Below are positions 41,979 through 51,211 of a stretch of 51,546 nucleotides of DNA, in pieces. Positions within the stretch are counted from its first letter, which is position 1. Each line of letters starts with the position of its first letter. A program made the translations under genes and the position numbers. The notes under the pieces are model-generated. The model worked only from the letters and a program-made list of their open reading frames with translations, was not told where the DNA came from and did not search any database. The stretch spans positions 1 through 51,546 of the forward strand of contig CANPXW010000006.1 in the NCBI GenBank assembly GCA_947587025.1, read 5' to 3'. This DNA comes from an uncultured Oscillospiraceae bacterium. GTDB lineage: Bacteria; Bacillota; Clostridia; Oscillospirales; Oscillospiraceae.

Positions 41979-44293
41979 TGCCGCTCCTCCACCCGGATGG
42001 CCAGGGCGGTCATGTCGTCGGCGTTGCCGAAGCGGAGCACCGCCGCCCGCAGGGCGGTCTTGGCCAGCAGCTTGGTCTCCACCCCGTCGCTGGAGGCCAG
42101 GATGTCCCGCAGCCACTGGTCGTTGTCCTCCGCCAGCACCCCGTCGGAGGCGATCAGCGCCACGCTGCCCGGCCGCAGGCGCATGCGCACCATGTCCGGG
42201 GCGGACTCCTCCCCCGCCAGCATCCCGGCCGCCAGGCTGGTCCCCTTCACCCGGCGCACCGCCCGGCCGGTCTTGACGTAGCTGGGGGCCGCGCCGTACT
42301 TATAAAAGCGGGTGTCGCCGGAAAAAAGGTCGATGCAGCACAGGTCCACCGTGGCGTAGCCCCACTCGTCGCTGTTTTTCAGCATGGCCGCGCTGTTCAA
42401 AAGCCGCATGGCGCAGCCCGGTTCCATCCCGGCCTTGAGCAATTGCTCCAGGATGTCCACCGCCAGCACGCTCTCCCGGGCGGCCCGCTCGCCGGTGCCC
42501 ATGCCGTCGGAGAGAATGACGCACAGCAGCCCGCCGTCCGTCTTGAAGTAGGTCCCCCGGTCCCCGGAGACGCTCTCCCCCTCCTTTTTCAGCGACGCGA
42601 TGCCCACCGACACCGCCAGCGGCTCGGCCTGGCGCAGCACCATCCGTCCAGGCTCTCTTCCGCCCACCCGGCACAGACGCACGCCCACCGCCTCGCTCAG
42701 CCGCTCCAGATAGTCCGGTTCCGCCCCCAGGCTCTCCATGCCAGCGCCCTCTATGAGCGCGTGCAGCCGGCCGCCGCCGTCCCGGAACACGGAGCATACC
42801 CCGTCCAGCTCCCGCGCCTTCAAAAACCGTATCAGCCGCCGCTCCGCCGCCGTGTCCGGTCCCGCCGTGCCGCCCAGCTCACGGGAGGCGTCCGCCATGA
42901 CCTGGGCCATGTCCATGAACTGGCCGTAGGCCGCCGCACGGCCCTCCCGCAGCCGGGCCCGGTACTGCCGCCGGTAGGCCAGGCCCCGCAGCTCCCCGTT
43001 CACCGCCCCCGCGAAGCCCTCCGTGTTCACGCACTGGCTCCGAAAGGCCTCCGGCAGGTCCGCCGCCGTGACGCCGCTCTTACGCCCCAAGGTCTCCAGC
43101 AGCGGGGCCAGGGCCTTCGCCGTCCGCTCGCCGGACTGCTTCCAGCACCGGTCCTTGCCTGCGCAGGCGCGGCACACCGCGTCCGCCGCCCGGTCCAGCA
43201 CCGCCGCCGTCTCCCCCTGCCGGTCCCCCGCCGGCTCCGGCCGGCAGGCGCACTCGTACAGCTTTTGGAACCCCTGGCCCAGGTGCTCCAGCCGCCTGGC
43301 CTGGAAAAGCCGGAAGGCCGTCTCCCCCTGGCCCTTGCCCACCCGCAGCAGGCTCCCCACCGGCGTGAGCACGCTCTGGGGCAGCAGCATGAACACCACC
43401 GAGGCCATGAAGCACTCGTACAGCGCCGGCACGTGGGCCCCGTCGCTCCAGGCAAGCAGCACCGCCACCGCGTTGGCCGCGCAGAAGCTCACCGAGAAGG
43501 CCAGCCGGCCGTACCGGCACAGGCCACCCGCCGCCAGGCCCGCCAGGGCGTAGGCCGAGCCGTAAAACAGCGCGCCTCTGCCGGCCAGGTCCATGGCCAG
43601 GCCCATGGCCGCGCCGGCGGCGCACCCCGGCAGCATCCCGCCGCAGAAGCCCGCCGCCATCACGCACAGCAGGCTCACCATCCGGCCCACCGAGGCGATC
43701 TTCATCACGCGTATCCCCGCCAGGCCCATCAGCGCGCACCCGGCCAGCACCGCCGTGCTCACCGCCCGGCGCACCTCCGCCGCCTCCGTGACGATCTGCT
43801 CCGGCTCCAGGGCCAGACCGAACAGCCACGCGCACCCGCCGGAGAGCACGATCTCCAGAAACACCCGGATGGACCCGGGCAGGCCGCCCAGCTCCCCCGC
43901 GCCGTACAGCGCCCCGGTCAGCGCCGCGCATGCCGCCGTGACCAAGGGCATGAACCACCGCTGCCGGCGGATGCGCAGCCCCTGGGTCACGAAGCCCATG
44001 GTGAATATGAGAAAGCAGGCGGCGATATAGCGCACCCCCGGATAGAGCCCGCCGGCGATGAGATAGCCCGGCACCGTGCCCGCCAGGCATGCCAGGCCCC
44101 GCAGCCCGAAGCCAGCGGCGGCCACCGCCGCCATGCCGAAGGGCCCCGCCCCGGAAAACAGCCGTCCCGCCGCTGTGGACGCCCCCAGCAGGAGAAAGCC
44201 AGCCCCCGTCAGCGCCAGCCGCAGCGCCGGCTGCCGCCGCAGCAGCTCCGCCAGTCCCGGACCGCGCCCCATATCCTTTGCCCGCACTGCCAT
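41975..44293 (-). CDS. spoIIE: SpoIIE-family membrane serine phosphatase
   Basis: About 772 residues. The N-terminal ~300 residues are a cluster of about ten membrane helices, then a linker with a cysteine-rich patch (CRACAGKDRCWKQ), and a C-terminal PP2C phosphatase domain (about 560-772). Metal-binding signatures are LSDGMGTGERAARES and ALIASDGVLAEDND. In sporulating Firmicutes SpoIIE dephosphorylates SpoIIAA to switch on sigma-F in the forespore. The ATG at 44293 has GGAGGT 6 nt upstream; the frame is open for 25 more codons without family similarity. It implies a spore-forming lineage, though other sporulation genes are outside the window. Confidence 0.92.
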   Translation of the reverse strand: MAVRAKDMGRGPGLAELLRRQPALRLALTGAGFLLLGASTAAGRLFSGAGPFGMAAVAAAGFGLRGLACLAGTVPGYLIAGGLYPGVRYIAACFLIFTMGFVTQGLRIRRQRWFMPLVTAACAALTGALYGAGELGGLPGSIRVFLEIVLSGGCAWLFGLALEPEQIVTEAAEVRRAVSTAVLAGCALMGLAGIRVMKIASVGRMVSLLCVMAAGFCGGMLPGCAAGAAMGLAMDLAGRGALFYGSAYALAGLAAGGLCRYGRLAFSVSFCAANAVAVLLAWSDGAHVPALYECFMASVVFMLLPQSVLTPVGSLLRVGKGQGETAFRLFQARRLEHLGQGFQKLYECACRPEPAGDRQGETAAVLDRAADAVCRACAGKDRCWKQSGERTAKALAPLLETLGRKSGVTAADLPEAFRSQCVNTEGFAGAVNGELRGLAYRRQYRARLREGRAAAYGQFMDMAQVMADASRELGGTAGPDTAAERRLIRFLKARELDGVCSVFRDGGGRLHALIEGAGMESLGAEPDYLERLSEAVGVRLCRVGGREPGRMVLRQAEPLAVSVGIASLKKEGESVSGDRGTYFKTDGGLLCVILSDGMGTGERAARESVLAVDILEQLLKAGMEPGCAMRLLNSAAMLKNSDEWGYATVDLCCIDLFSGDTRFYKYGAAPSYVKTGRAVRRVKGTSLAAGMLAGEESAPDMVRMRLRPGSVALIASDGVLAEDNDQWLRDILASSDGVETKLLAKTALRAAVLRFGNADDMTALAIRVEERQ

Positions 44294-44405
44294 CGCGATA
44301 CCTCCGTAGGTCATGTTGACATAATCATAACACCCCTTCCTATCGCATCCCGTCGTATCCTGTAGCATCAGGAAAATATATCCATGTTGGTAGACATAAT
44401 ATAAT

Positions 44406-44431
44406 ACGGCCCCCTCGCCAGAGGGGGCCGT
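44406..44431 (-). terminator. Terminator of the RND exporter gene
   Basis: ACGGCCCCCTC and GAGGGGGCCGT form a perfect 11-bp stem with a 4-nt loop; the minus-strand tail is ATTATATTATG. Confidence 0.75.
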
Positions 44432-44454
44432 CGGTATGATATGATGGTATGATT

Positions 44455-47400
44455 TTACGCGATGCCGTCGTCGTCGAAGACCATGTCCTCGTCCCGGATG
44501 ACCTCCAGCTCCTTACGGTTGAGCAGGTCATAGATGCAAGGCACCACGAACAGGGTCATAATGGTGGCGTACAGCAGGCCGCCGATACACACCACCGCCA
44601 CCGGCTGCATCAGGCTGGTGCCCACGTTTTTGCCCATGGCCATCACGATCAGGCCCAGGATGGTGGTCAGGCTGGTCATGAAGATGGGCCGCATACGGGT
44701 CACGCCCGCCTCGATGAGCGCGTCCCGGCGGGCCATGCCACCGGCCCGAAGCTGGTTGACATAATCCACCAACACGATGCCGTTGTTCACGATGATGCCC
44801 ACCAGCATCACAAAGCCGATGATGGACACGATGGACACGTCCATATGGCATATCAGCAGCGCGGCAAAGCCGCCGGTGAAGGCCAGGGGGATGGTGAACA
44901 TGACGATGAAGGGGCTCTTGAGGCTCTGGAACTGGGCCACCATGATGAAGTACACCAGGATGACGCCGATGAGCAGCATGAGCATCAGGTCCTCCACCGC
45001 GTCCATGATGGTCTCGTTCTCGCCGGCGAACTCGTAGCTGACGCCGTCGGGGAGCGCCACGTCCTCCAGCGCCTGCTGGGCGTCGGAGGTGACCAGGGTC
45101 ACGTTGTAGTCCGGCAGCAGGCTGGCGGTGACGGCCAGGTACCGCCGCTGGTCGATGCGGTTGATGGAGCTCATGCTCACGGTGGGCTCCACCTTCGCCA
45201 CCTCGTCCAGGCGGAAGGTGGTGGTCTCGCCGGTCTGCTGGTCGGTGCTCTCGAACTGGTAGTTCTCCAGGTCCCGCAGGCTCATGCCGTCCTCGCTCTG
45301 GACCACCACGTCGGCGGTGATGCTGTCCATCTGCATATCCATGGCGGTGGTGGAGGAGGTCAGGGCCGAGGCGATCTCCATATAGATCTGGGCCACGGTG
45401 AAGCCCTTCTGCATGGCCTTGTTCCGGTCCACGGTGACGTGGTAAGCGGTCTGGGCGTCCTCCAGGCCGTCGTCCACCTCGTCCACGCCGGGCACCTTCG
45501 CCAGCGCGTCCGCCACGGTGCCGGCTGCCTTTTGCAGCGCCTGCATATCCTCACTGTAGATGTTCACGGTGATGCCGCTGCCGGTGAGCATGCTCATGTC
45601 CATCATGGCCGAGTCATAGCTGACCTGGCAGTCCATCCCGGCGCACCGGTCGGCTATCCACGCGCCGGCCTCCGCGCCGGAGGCGCCCTCTGGCAGGCCC
45701 ACGTACACGGTCACGTCGTACTGTCCGCCGCCGGCAGCGCCGCCGCCCATGCCGCCCAGGCTGATGGTGGAGGAGCCCATCATGGCCCCCACGTACTGGG
45801 CGCCGGGCACCTCCGCGATGCGCTCCAGGGCCTGGTCGGCCAGGGCCACGGCCTCGTCCCGCGTGGCGTCCTCGGGCATGGATATGGTGACGCTGACGGT
45901 GTTCATGTCTATCTCCGGCATGAAGCTGAAGCCCTTGCCCAGGGCCTCCCAGCCGGTGAAGGCCAGCAGGCCCACAGCCAGCAGCAGGATGACCCACTTG
46001 TGGCGCAGGTTCCACCCGGCCAGGACCCGGTAGGTCCGGTAGATGAAGCCCTCGCCCTTCTCCACGCCGTGCTTGCCATGCTTGCCGTGCTTCGGCCGCT
46101 TCCGGTCCTTCAGCATGCCCTTGGCCATAGCGGGCACCAGGGTCAGGGCGATGACCAGGCTGGCCATCAGGGAGTAGGTCATGGTCAGGGCCAGGTCGGT
46201 GAACAGCTGCCGGGTGATGCCCTCCACGAACACGATGGGCGCGAACACGCACACCGTGGTCAGGGTGGAGGCGGTGATGGCCCCGGCCACCTGATCGGCG
46301 CCGGCCACCGCCGCCTGCACCGCCGTGGCCCCCTTGGAGCGAAGGCGGTAGACGTTCTCTATCACCACGATGGAGTTGTCCACCAGCATGCCTACGGCCA
46401 CGGCAAGGCCCGACATAGAGATCATGTTCAGGGTGATGCCGGAGAAGTACATCAGCACGAAGGCGAATATCACGCTCACGGGGATGGCCACCAGGGTTAT
46501 CACCGTGGGGCGCAGGTCCCGCAGGAACAAAAACAGGATGATGATGGAGAAGATAGCACCGCTGGCCAGGCTGGACAGGATGGAGTTGATGATGAGGTAG
46601 ATGTAGTCGCCCTGGTCCATCAGCAGCGCGAACTTCAGGCCGGGGTATTGCTCCTCCAGCTCATCGAACCGGGCATGCAGGGCGTCGCTGACCTCGGCGG
46701 TGGCGGCGTTGGACTGCTTTTCAAAGGTGAGCATGACGCTGTCGGCGCCGTTCAGCTTGGCGTAGACCTCGCCGGAGTTGTCGGTGATGAACACGTCCGC
46801 CACGTCCTCCAGGCAGATGGGGCCGATGCCGTCCTCACCGGTGTCGAAGAGTATCAGCAGCTCCAGGTCCCGCTCCCGGGTGATCTCGTCGCCCACGGAG
46901 ACCATGTAGCTGATGCCGTCCTGCTCTATGTACCCGGCGGGCATGGAGAAGTTCTGGGCGGCCAGCAGCTGGGACACCATGTCCATGGTGATGGTCCCGG
47001 ACATATCCGCCTGGGCCAGGGCGTCCTCTCGGGAGCCCTCGATCTGCTCCAGGCCGGAGTCCACCTCCGCCAGAGCGGAGTCCAGGCTGGCGGAGTTGAT
47101 GGTGAGCTGGGCGGCCGCGTCGGCCAGCTGCAGAAGGCCCGAGGACTGGCTCTGGCTGAGCACGCCCATAGCCTGGGAAAGCTGTATCGCGCCGGAGTCC
47201 AGCTGGGACAGCGCGTCGTTGAGCTGGGCGATGCCGGCGTCCACCTCGGCAAGGTTCCCCTGCAGCTCGGTGATCTTGTCGGGCAGCTGCTCCTCGGTGA
47301 TGCCCTGCTGGGTCAGCATGGCCACGATGTTGGCCCGCTGGGCCTCCAACATAGGCTTCTGCTCGGCAGCCAGCACACCCATGGCCAGATTGTTATATGC

Positions 47401-48726
47401 TGTCTCCGCACTCGCTTTGTTCGTGTTGGCCGTGGTCAGTTCTCCTTGCCTGTCTGCCACCGCATCGGTGGCCTCCGTCAGTTCCTGCTGAGCCGCCGTG
47501 ACCGCTTGATTTTTGTCCTCTAAGTCTTGGTCGGCGGCCTCCAATTGAGATTTAAGGGCACTTGTGTCTTTGCCGGCAGCCTCGGCGGCAGCGATCTGCG
47601 CATTCAGCCCGTCCACCTCCGCTTGGGCCTGGGCCTGCGCCAAAACAGCGTCAGTATACGTCGTCTGGGCATCGGTCTGATCCTGCACAGCGGCGTCATA
47701 TGCCGTCTGGGCACTCGCGACCGCGTTCTCAGCAGAAGTGAGCACTCCCTGGGCCGCGTCTTTCATCTGCTTCAGCTGCTCCAGATCTCCGTCTGCTACA
47801 GCCAACGCCGTATCCGCAGCTTTGATGCCGGCGTCGATCTTGTCCAGGCCGTCCTTGGCCTGCTGTAGGGACGCCAGTCCGGTGCTGACGGTGGTGCGGG
47901 TGCTCTGCAGGGCGGCGAGCTGGTCCGCCAGCTGCATGCGGGTGTTTTGCAGCTCCGTCTGCTGCTGGGTCAGCTGTCCCTGGGCGGAGCCGGACTGGCC
48001 CACCAATGCCTCCTTGCCGCTGTCCAGCTCGGCCTTGGCGTCCTCCAGCTGGGACTTGGCGTCCTCCAGCTCGGCGCGGGTGTCCTCCAGCTCCGTCTGG
48101 GCGTCGTCCAGCCGGCCGTTTATCTTGTCGGCCAAGCGCTTGTTCACCGCGTCGATCTTCTCCTGGCTGATGACCACGTTGATCTGCCGGTAGATGGAGC
48201 CGCTGGTGCTCACTCGAGCCACGCCGGTGACGCCCTCCAGCTTGGGCACGATGGTCTCGTCCAGAAAATCGGAAAGCTCCGTGATGTCCATATCCGTCTT
48301 GGAGACGGCGGCGATGCCGATGGGCAGCACGGAGGGGTTGATCTTCAGCACATAGGGAGAGCCCACGGTCTCGTCCCAGGTCCCCTGCAGGGCGCTGATG
48401 CTCTGCTGGATGTCCACGCCCACGGTGTCCATGTTCACCGACTCCTCGAACTCCAGCACCACCAGAGAATAGTTCTCCTGGGAGGTGGAGCTGACCTCTT
48501 TGATATGGTCCAGAGTAGCCATGGACTGCTCCAGGGGCCGGGTGATCTCCGCCTCCACGATCTCCGGGCTCTGGCCGGGGTAGGTGGTCATGATGATCAC
48601 ATAGGGGAAGTCCATGTTGGGCAGCAGGTCCGGGGTCATGCGGGTAAAGGCCACCACGCCCAAAATGATGACAGCCAAAACTGCCACGAATATGGTAAGC
48701 GGTTTGCGGACGCTGAATTTGGACAT
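44455..48726 (-). CDS. RND-family exporter with giant coiled-coil insertion
   Basis: A 1423-residue AcrB/HAE-type RND permease, about 350-400 residues longer than usual. It has twelve membrane helices in two halves, the TM4 region GLAVAVGMLVDNSIVVIENVYRL (a single Asp instead of the Asp-Asp pair of AcrB) and the second-half equivalent VGIIVNNGIVLVDYVNQL. Between the first porter subdomains, residues ~203-563 are an Ala/Gln/Glu/Leu-rich heptad coiled coil, opening with DAQTELEDTRAELEDAKSQ. A basic His-Gly-Lys repeat lies in the cytosolic linker. No adaptor or TolC gene is adjacent, so the coiled coil may replace an adaptor across the thick wall. No start ambiguity: GATGAGG precedes the ATG. 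Confidence 0.9.
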   Translation of the reverse strand: MSKFSVRKPLTIFVAVLAVIILGVVAFTRMTPDLLPNMDFPYVIIMTTYPGQSPEIVEAEITRPLEQSMATLDHIKEVSSTSQENYSLVVLEFEESVNMDTVGVDIQQSISALQGTWDETVGSPYVLKINPSVLPIGIAAVSKTDMDITELSDFLDETIVPKLEGVTGVARVSTSGSIYRQINVVISQEKIDAVNKRLADKINGRLDDAQTELEDTRAELEDAKSQLEDAKAELDSGKEALVGQSGSAQGQLTQQQTELQNTRMQLADQLAALQSTRTTVSTGLASLQQAKDGLDKIDAGIKAADTALAVADGDLEQLKQMKDAAQGVLTSAENAVASAQTAYDAAVQDQTDAQTTYTDAVLAQAQAQAEVDGLNAQIAAAEAAGKDTSALKSQLEAADQDLEDKNQAVTAAQQELTEATDAVADRQGELTTANTNKASAETAYNNLAMGVLAAEQKPMLEAQRANIVAMLTQQGITEEQLPDKITELQGNLAEVDAGIAQLNDALSQLDSGAIQLSQAMGVLSQSQSSGLLQLADAAAQLTINSASLDSALAEVDSGLEQIEGSREDALAQADMSGTITMDMVSQLLAAQNFSMPAGYIEQDGISYMVSVGDEITRERDLELLILFDTGEDGIGPICLEDVADVFITDNSGEVYAKLNGADSVMLTFEKQSNAATAEVSDALHARFDELEEQYPGLKFALLMDQGDYIYLIINSILSSLASGAIFSIIILFLFLRDLRPTVITLVAIPVSVIFAFVLMYFSGITLNMISMSGLAVAVGMLVDNSIVVIENVYRLRSKGATAVQAAVAGADQVAGAITASTLTTVCVFAPIVFVEGITRQLFTDLALTMTYSLMASLVIALTLVPAMAKGMLKDRKRPKHGKHGKHGVEKGEGFIYRTYRVLAGWNLRHKWVILLLAVGLLAFTGWEALGKGFSFMPEIDMNTVSVTISMPEDATRDEAVALADQALERIAEVPGAQYVGAMMGSSTISLGGMGGGAAGGGQYDVTVYVGLPEGASGAEAGAWIADRCAGMDCQVSYDSAMMDMSMLTGSGITVNIYSEDMQALQKAAGTVADALAKVPGVDEVDDGLEDAQTAYHVTVDRNKAMQKGFTVAQIYMEIASALTSSTTAMDMQMDSITADVVVQSEDGMSLRDLENYQFESTDQQTGETTTFRLDEVAKVEPTVSMSSINRIDQRRYLAVTASLLPDYNVTLVTSDAQQALEDVALPDGVSYEFAGENETIMDAVEDLMLMLLIGVILVYFIMVAQFQSLKSPFIVMFTIPLAFTGGFAALLICHMDVSIVSIIGFVMLVGIIVNNGIVLVDYVNQLRAGGMARRDALIEAGVTRMRPIFMTSLTTILGLIVMAMGKNVGTSLMQPVAVVCIGGLLYATIMTLFVVPCIYDLLNRKELEVIRDEDMVFDDDGIA

Positions 48727-48763
48727 AGCGGGACCTCATCTCTTGCTGAAACTGTGGGCATAC

Positions 48764-48792
48764 ATTATATTGATACTCGTGTATCATATCAT
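48764..48792 (-). promoter_or_regulatory. Promoter of the RND exporter with operator in the spacer
   Basis: On the minus strand ATGATA, a 17-nt spacer and a perfect TATAAT. The spacer is filled by the inverted repeat TGATAC-TCGT-GTATCA (48771-48786). Confidence 0.65.
48771..48786. promoter_or_regulatory. Candidate repressor/MerR-type operator
   Basis: TGATAC and GTATCA are perfect 6-bp arms 4 nt apart, placed exactly between -35 and -10 of the RND promoter. Such placement is known for MerR activators and TetR/MarR repressors of efflux pumps. The regulator is not in the window. Confidence 0.55.
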
Positions 48793-48885
48793 ACACATTC
48801 GCTTGTAACAACCTCCCCCGCCGAACTTTCACAAAATGTTTAAAATTCTGTCACATCCCACCATTTCCGGCTGGGCAGAATATCC

Positions 48886-48914
48886 TTTACAGCCGCTGTC
48901 GGATATGATAAAAT
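48886..48914 (+). promoter_or_regulatory. Promoter of the DUF308-like gene
   Basis: TTTACA, a 17-nt spacer ending in TGA, and TAAAAT, about 50 nt before the ATG. Confidence 0.6.
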
Positions 48915-48963
48915 CACAGCAGATCGACAGGCCGGGGACGCCCGGCGGAAAGGACGGTCTTCC

Positions 48964-49719
48964 ATGGAAAACAAACGCACCGGCGCGGACGGCGAGCAGT
49001 CCGCGAAGAAAAGCGGCGTGCTCAACGATCCCATCCGCAACCTTATCGTCACGGCGGTGGTCAGCCTGGGTCTGGGCGCGGCGTTCATCGCGTTTCCCGA
49101 CTTCATCCGCTACTACTGCGGCTACGTGATCGGCGGGGTGCTGGGCCTGATCGGCCTGGTGTATATCATCATCTACTTCGTCCGCAGGCCGGTCAGCGGC
49201 GTGTACCGCACGGAGTTCGCCGCCGGCGCGCTGCTCATCGCGGCGGGGGTGTATGTGATCACCGCCAGCCTGCGGCCCAACGAGGCCGGCATCAGCATCA
49301 CCCTGCGCCTGATCGTCACCGCTCTGGGCGTGCTCATGGCGGCGGACGGGGCGCTGAAGCTGCAGTACACCCTGGACCTGGCGCGGATGCGGTACGGCGG
49401 CTGGTGGACCGGGCTGCTGCTGAGCCTGCTGGGCCTGGCCCTGGGCGTGCTGACGGCCATGGGTCTGGTGGACGCCTTCGGCGTTTACATGCACCTGATG
49501 GACGGCGGCTTTTTGGGCGCCATGCTGGCGCTGGGCACGGCCCTGTGCCTCAACGGGCTGCTGGACCTGGGCATGATGACGCTGGTGGCCGTGCGCAACC
49601 GCCGGGCCGCCAAGGCCGACGCCGCCAAGACCGCAGAACAGCCGGCAGCGCCGGCGGACCCCTACGCGGCCTATTATCCCCCCGCCCAGGACACGCCTCC
49701 CTCCCCGCCCCAATATTGA
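48964..49719 (+). CDS. DUF308/HdeD-like six-helix membrane protein
   Basis: A 251-residue membrane protein. A polar N-terminus (about 1-20) precedes six hydrophobic helices arranged as three pairs, the layout of DUF308 proteins related to HdeD. The last ~40 residues are a hydrophilic Ala/Pro-rich tail (QPAAPADPYAAYYPPAQ) predicted to be disordered. Function is unknown; HdeD in enterobacteria is linked to acid resistance, which does not transfer automatically. It is monocistronic, divergent from the RND gene, with its own promoter and terminator. Confidence 0.75.
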   Translation: MENKRTGADGEQSAKKSGVLNDPIRNLIVTAVVSLGLGAAFIAFPDFIRYYCGYVIGGVLGLIGLVYIIIYFVRRPVSGVYRTEFAAGALLIAAGVYVITASLRPNEAGISITLRLIVTALGVLMAADGALKLQYTLDLARMRYGGWWTGLLLSLLGLALGVLTAMGLVDAFGVYMHLMDGGFLGAMLALGTALCLNGLLDLGMMTLVAVRNRRAAKADAAKTAEQPAAPADPYAAYYPPAQDTPPSPPQY

Positions 49720-49726
49720 ACCAAAA

Positions 49727-49755
49727 GGCCCGGCAGACCGCCGGGCCCTTCCTTT
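49727..49755 (+). terminator. Terminator of the DUF308-like gene
   Basis: GGCCCGGC and GCCGGGCC form a perfect 8-bp stem with a 5-nt loop, followed by CTTCCTTT. Confidence 0.75.
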
Positions 49756-49765
49756 GCAAAAACAC

Positions 49766-49794
49766 TTGTAAAATCTTCCCCTGTAGAATATAAT
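49766..49794 (+). promoter_or_regulatory. Promoter of murC
   Basis: TTGTAA, a 17-nt spacer and a perfect TATAAT; the predicted +1 at 49801 leaves a 24-nt leader with GGAG. Confidence 0.8.
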
Positions 49795-49824
49795 AGCTTG
49801 ACAAACATATACGGAGTTATGACG

Positions 49825-51204
49825 ATGACTGCAAATTTTGACGAATACTTACAGCCCGGCAAGCGGGGGTATCTGATCGGCATCGGCGGCGTGTCCATGT
49901 CGCCGCTGGCGGAGGTGCTCCTGGGCGAGGGTCTCATCATCACCGGCAGCGATATGCAGCACGGCGACAACGTGGCCCATCTGGAGAGCCTGGGCATACG
50001 GGTGAACATCGGCCACCACGCCGAGAACATCAACGCCGGCTACGACTTCGTGGTCCGCACTGCGGCCGCCAGGGACGACAATCCCGAGGTCCAGGCCGCC
50101 CGCGCTCTGGGCGTGCCCGTGTTCGAGCGGACCCAGGCCTGGGGCTCGCTGATGAAGCGCTACAAGAACGCCCTGTGCATCGCCGGCACCCACGGCAAGA
50201 CCACCACCACCTCCATGTGCACCCATATCCTCATGGCGGCGGAGAAGGACCCCACCGTGATGATCGGCGGCACCCTGCCCCTGCTCCACGCCGGCCACCG
50301 GGTGGGCACCGGGGACACCATCGTCATGGAGAGCTGCGAGTATTACGACAGCTTTCTCTCCTTCTTCCCCACCATCGCCGTCATCCTGGACATCGACGCG
50401 GACCATCTGGACTACTTCGCTGACCTGCAGGCCGTGAAGACCTCCTTCCTCCGCTTCGCCCGCCTGGTCCCCCCCGACGGGGTGGTGGTGGCCAACCGGG
50501 ACGACGCCAACACCATGGACGCGCTCAAGGACCTGGACCGGCACATGGTCACCTTCGGCCTGACCCCGGAGGCGGACGTGCAGGCGGTGAACATCGTCAG
50601 CCGGGGCGCCCAGACGGATTTCGACGTGCTCTATAACGGCAAGCTCTTCACCCATCTGCATCTGCAGGTGCCCGGCATCCACAACGTGAAAAACGCCCTG
50701 GCGGCCGCCGCCGCCACCATCACCCTGGGGGTGAGCCCCAACGCGGTGAAGTACGGCCTGGCCGGGTTCCGGGGGGCCAACCGGCGCTTTGAGTTCAAGG
50801 GCAAGTACAACGGCGCGGACGTATATGACGACTACGCCCACCACCCCGGCGAGCTGCGGGCCCTGCTGGACGCGGTGGAGCCGCTGGGCTACAAGCGGAC
50901 CATCGTCATCTTCCAGCCCCACACCTACTCCCGCACCAACGCCCTGTTCGCCGACTTCGTGGAACAGCTCAAGCGGCCGGACTGGGCCATCCTGGCGGAG
51001 ATATACGCCGCCCGGGAGACCAACACCCTGGGCATCTCTTCCGCCTCCCTGGCCAAGGAGATACCTGGCAGCATCTTCCGGCCCACCTTCGACGAGATAG
51101 AGTCCATCCTCCGGGCCAGCGTGCAGCCGGGCGACCTGGTGCTGACCGTAGGCGCCGGCGACGTATACAAGATCGGCGAGGACCTGGTGTCGGGGAAGAA
51201 ATAA
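49825..51204 (+). CDS. murC: UDP-N-acetylmuramate--L-alanine ligase
   Basis: A 459-residue cytosolic Mur ligase that adds the first residue of the peptidoglycan stem peptide. The N-terminal UDP-binding domain begins YLIGIGGVSMSPLAEVL, the ATP loop is AGTHGKTTTTSM (about 120-131), the central domain carries MESCEYYDSF and DIDADHLDYF, and the C-terminal domain has VYDDYAHHPGELRA and FQPHTYSRT. The start is the ATG at 49825 because GGAG lies 8 nt before it; an ATG two codons earlier is too close to that site and a TTG further up coincides with the promoter/+1 region. It is followed by a repeat element and a bidirectional terminator. Confidence 0.95.
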   Translation: MTANFDEYLQPGKRGYLIGIGGVSMSPLAEVLLGEGLIITGSDMQHGDNVAHLESLGIRVNIGHHAENINAGYDFVVRTAAARDDNPEVQAARALGVPVFERTQAWGSLMKRYKNALCIAGTHGKTTTTSMCTHILMAAEKDPTVMIGGTLPLLHAGHRVGTGDTIVMESCEYYDSFLSFFPTIAVILDIDADHLDYFADLQAVKTSFLRFARLVPPDGVVVANRDDANTMDALKDLDRHMVTFGLTPEADVQAVNIVSRGAQTDFDVLYNGKLFTHLHLQVPGIHNVKNALAAAAATITLGVSPNAVKYGLAGFRGANRRFEFKGKYNGADVYDDYAHHPGELRALLDAVEPLGYKRTIVIFQPHTYSRTNALFADFVEQLKRPDWAILAEIYAARETNTLGISSASLAKEIPGSIFRPTFDEIESILRASVQPGDLVLTVGAGDVYKIGEDLVSGKK

Positions 51205-51211
51205 GGCCGCT

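Noticed and set aside
44449-47523. A 1024-codon plus-strand open frame opposite the RND gene
   Set aside because: Same in-register antisense artefact; low-complexity His/Gly/Val/Leu composition.
47035-48120. Possible tandem DNA repeat or frameshift in the RND coiled coil
   Set aside because: The repetition is at the heptad protein level only; DNA units are not identical and the frame is continuous.
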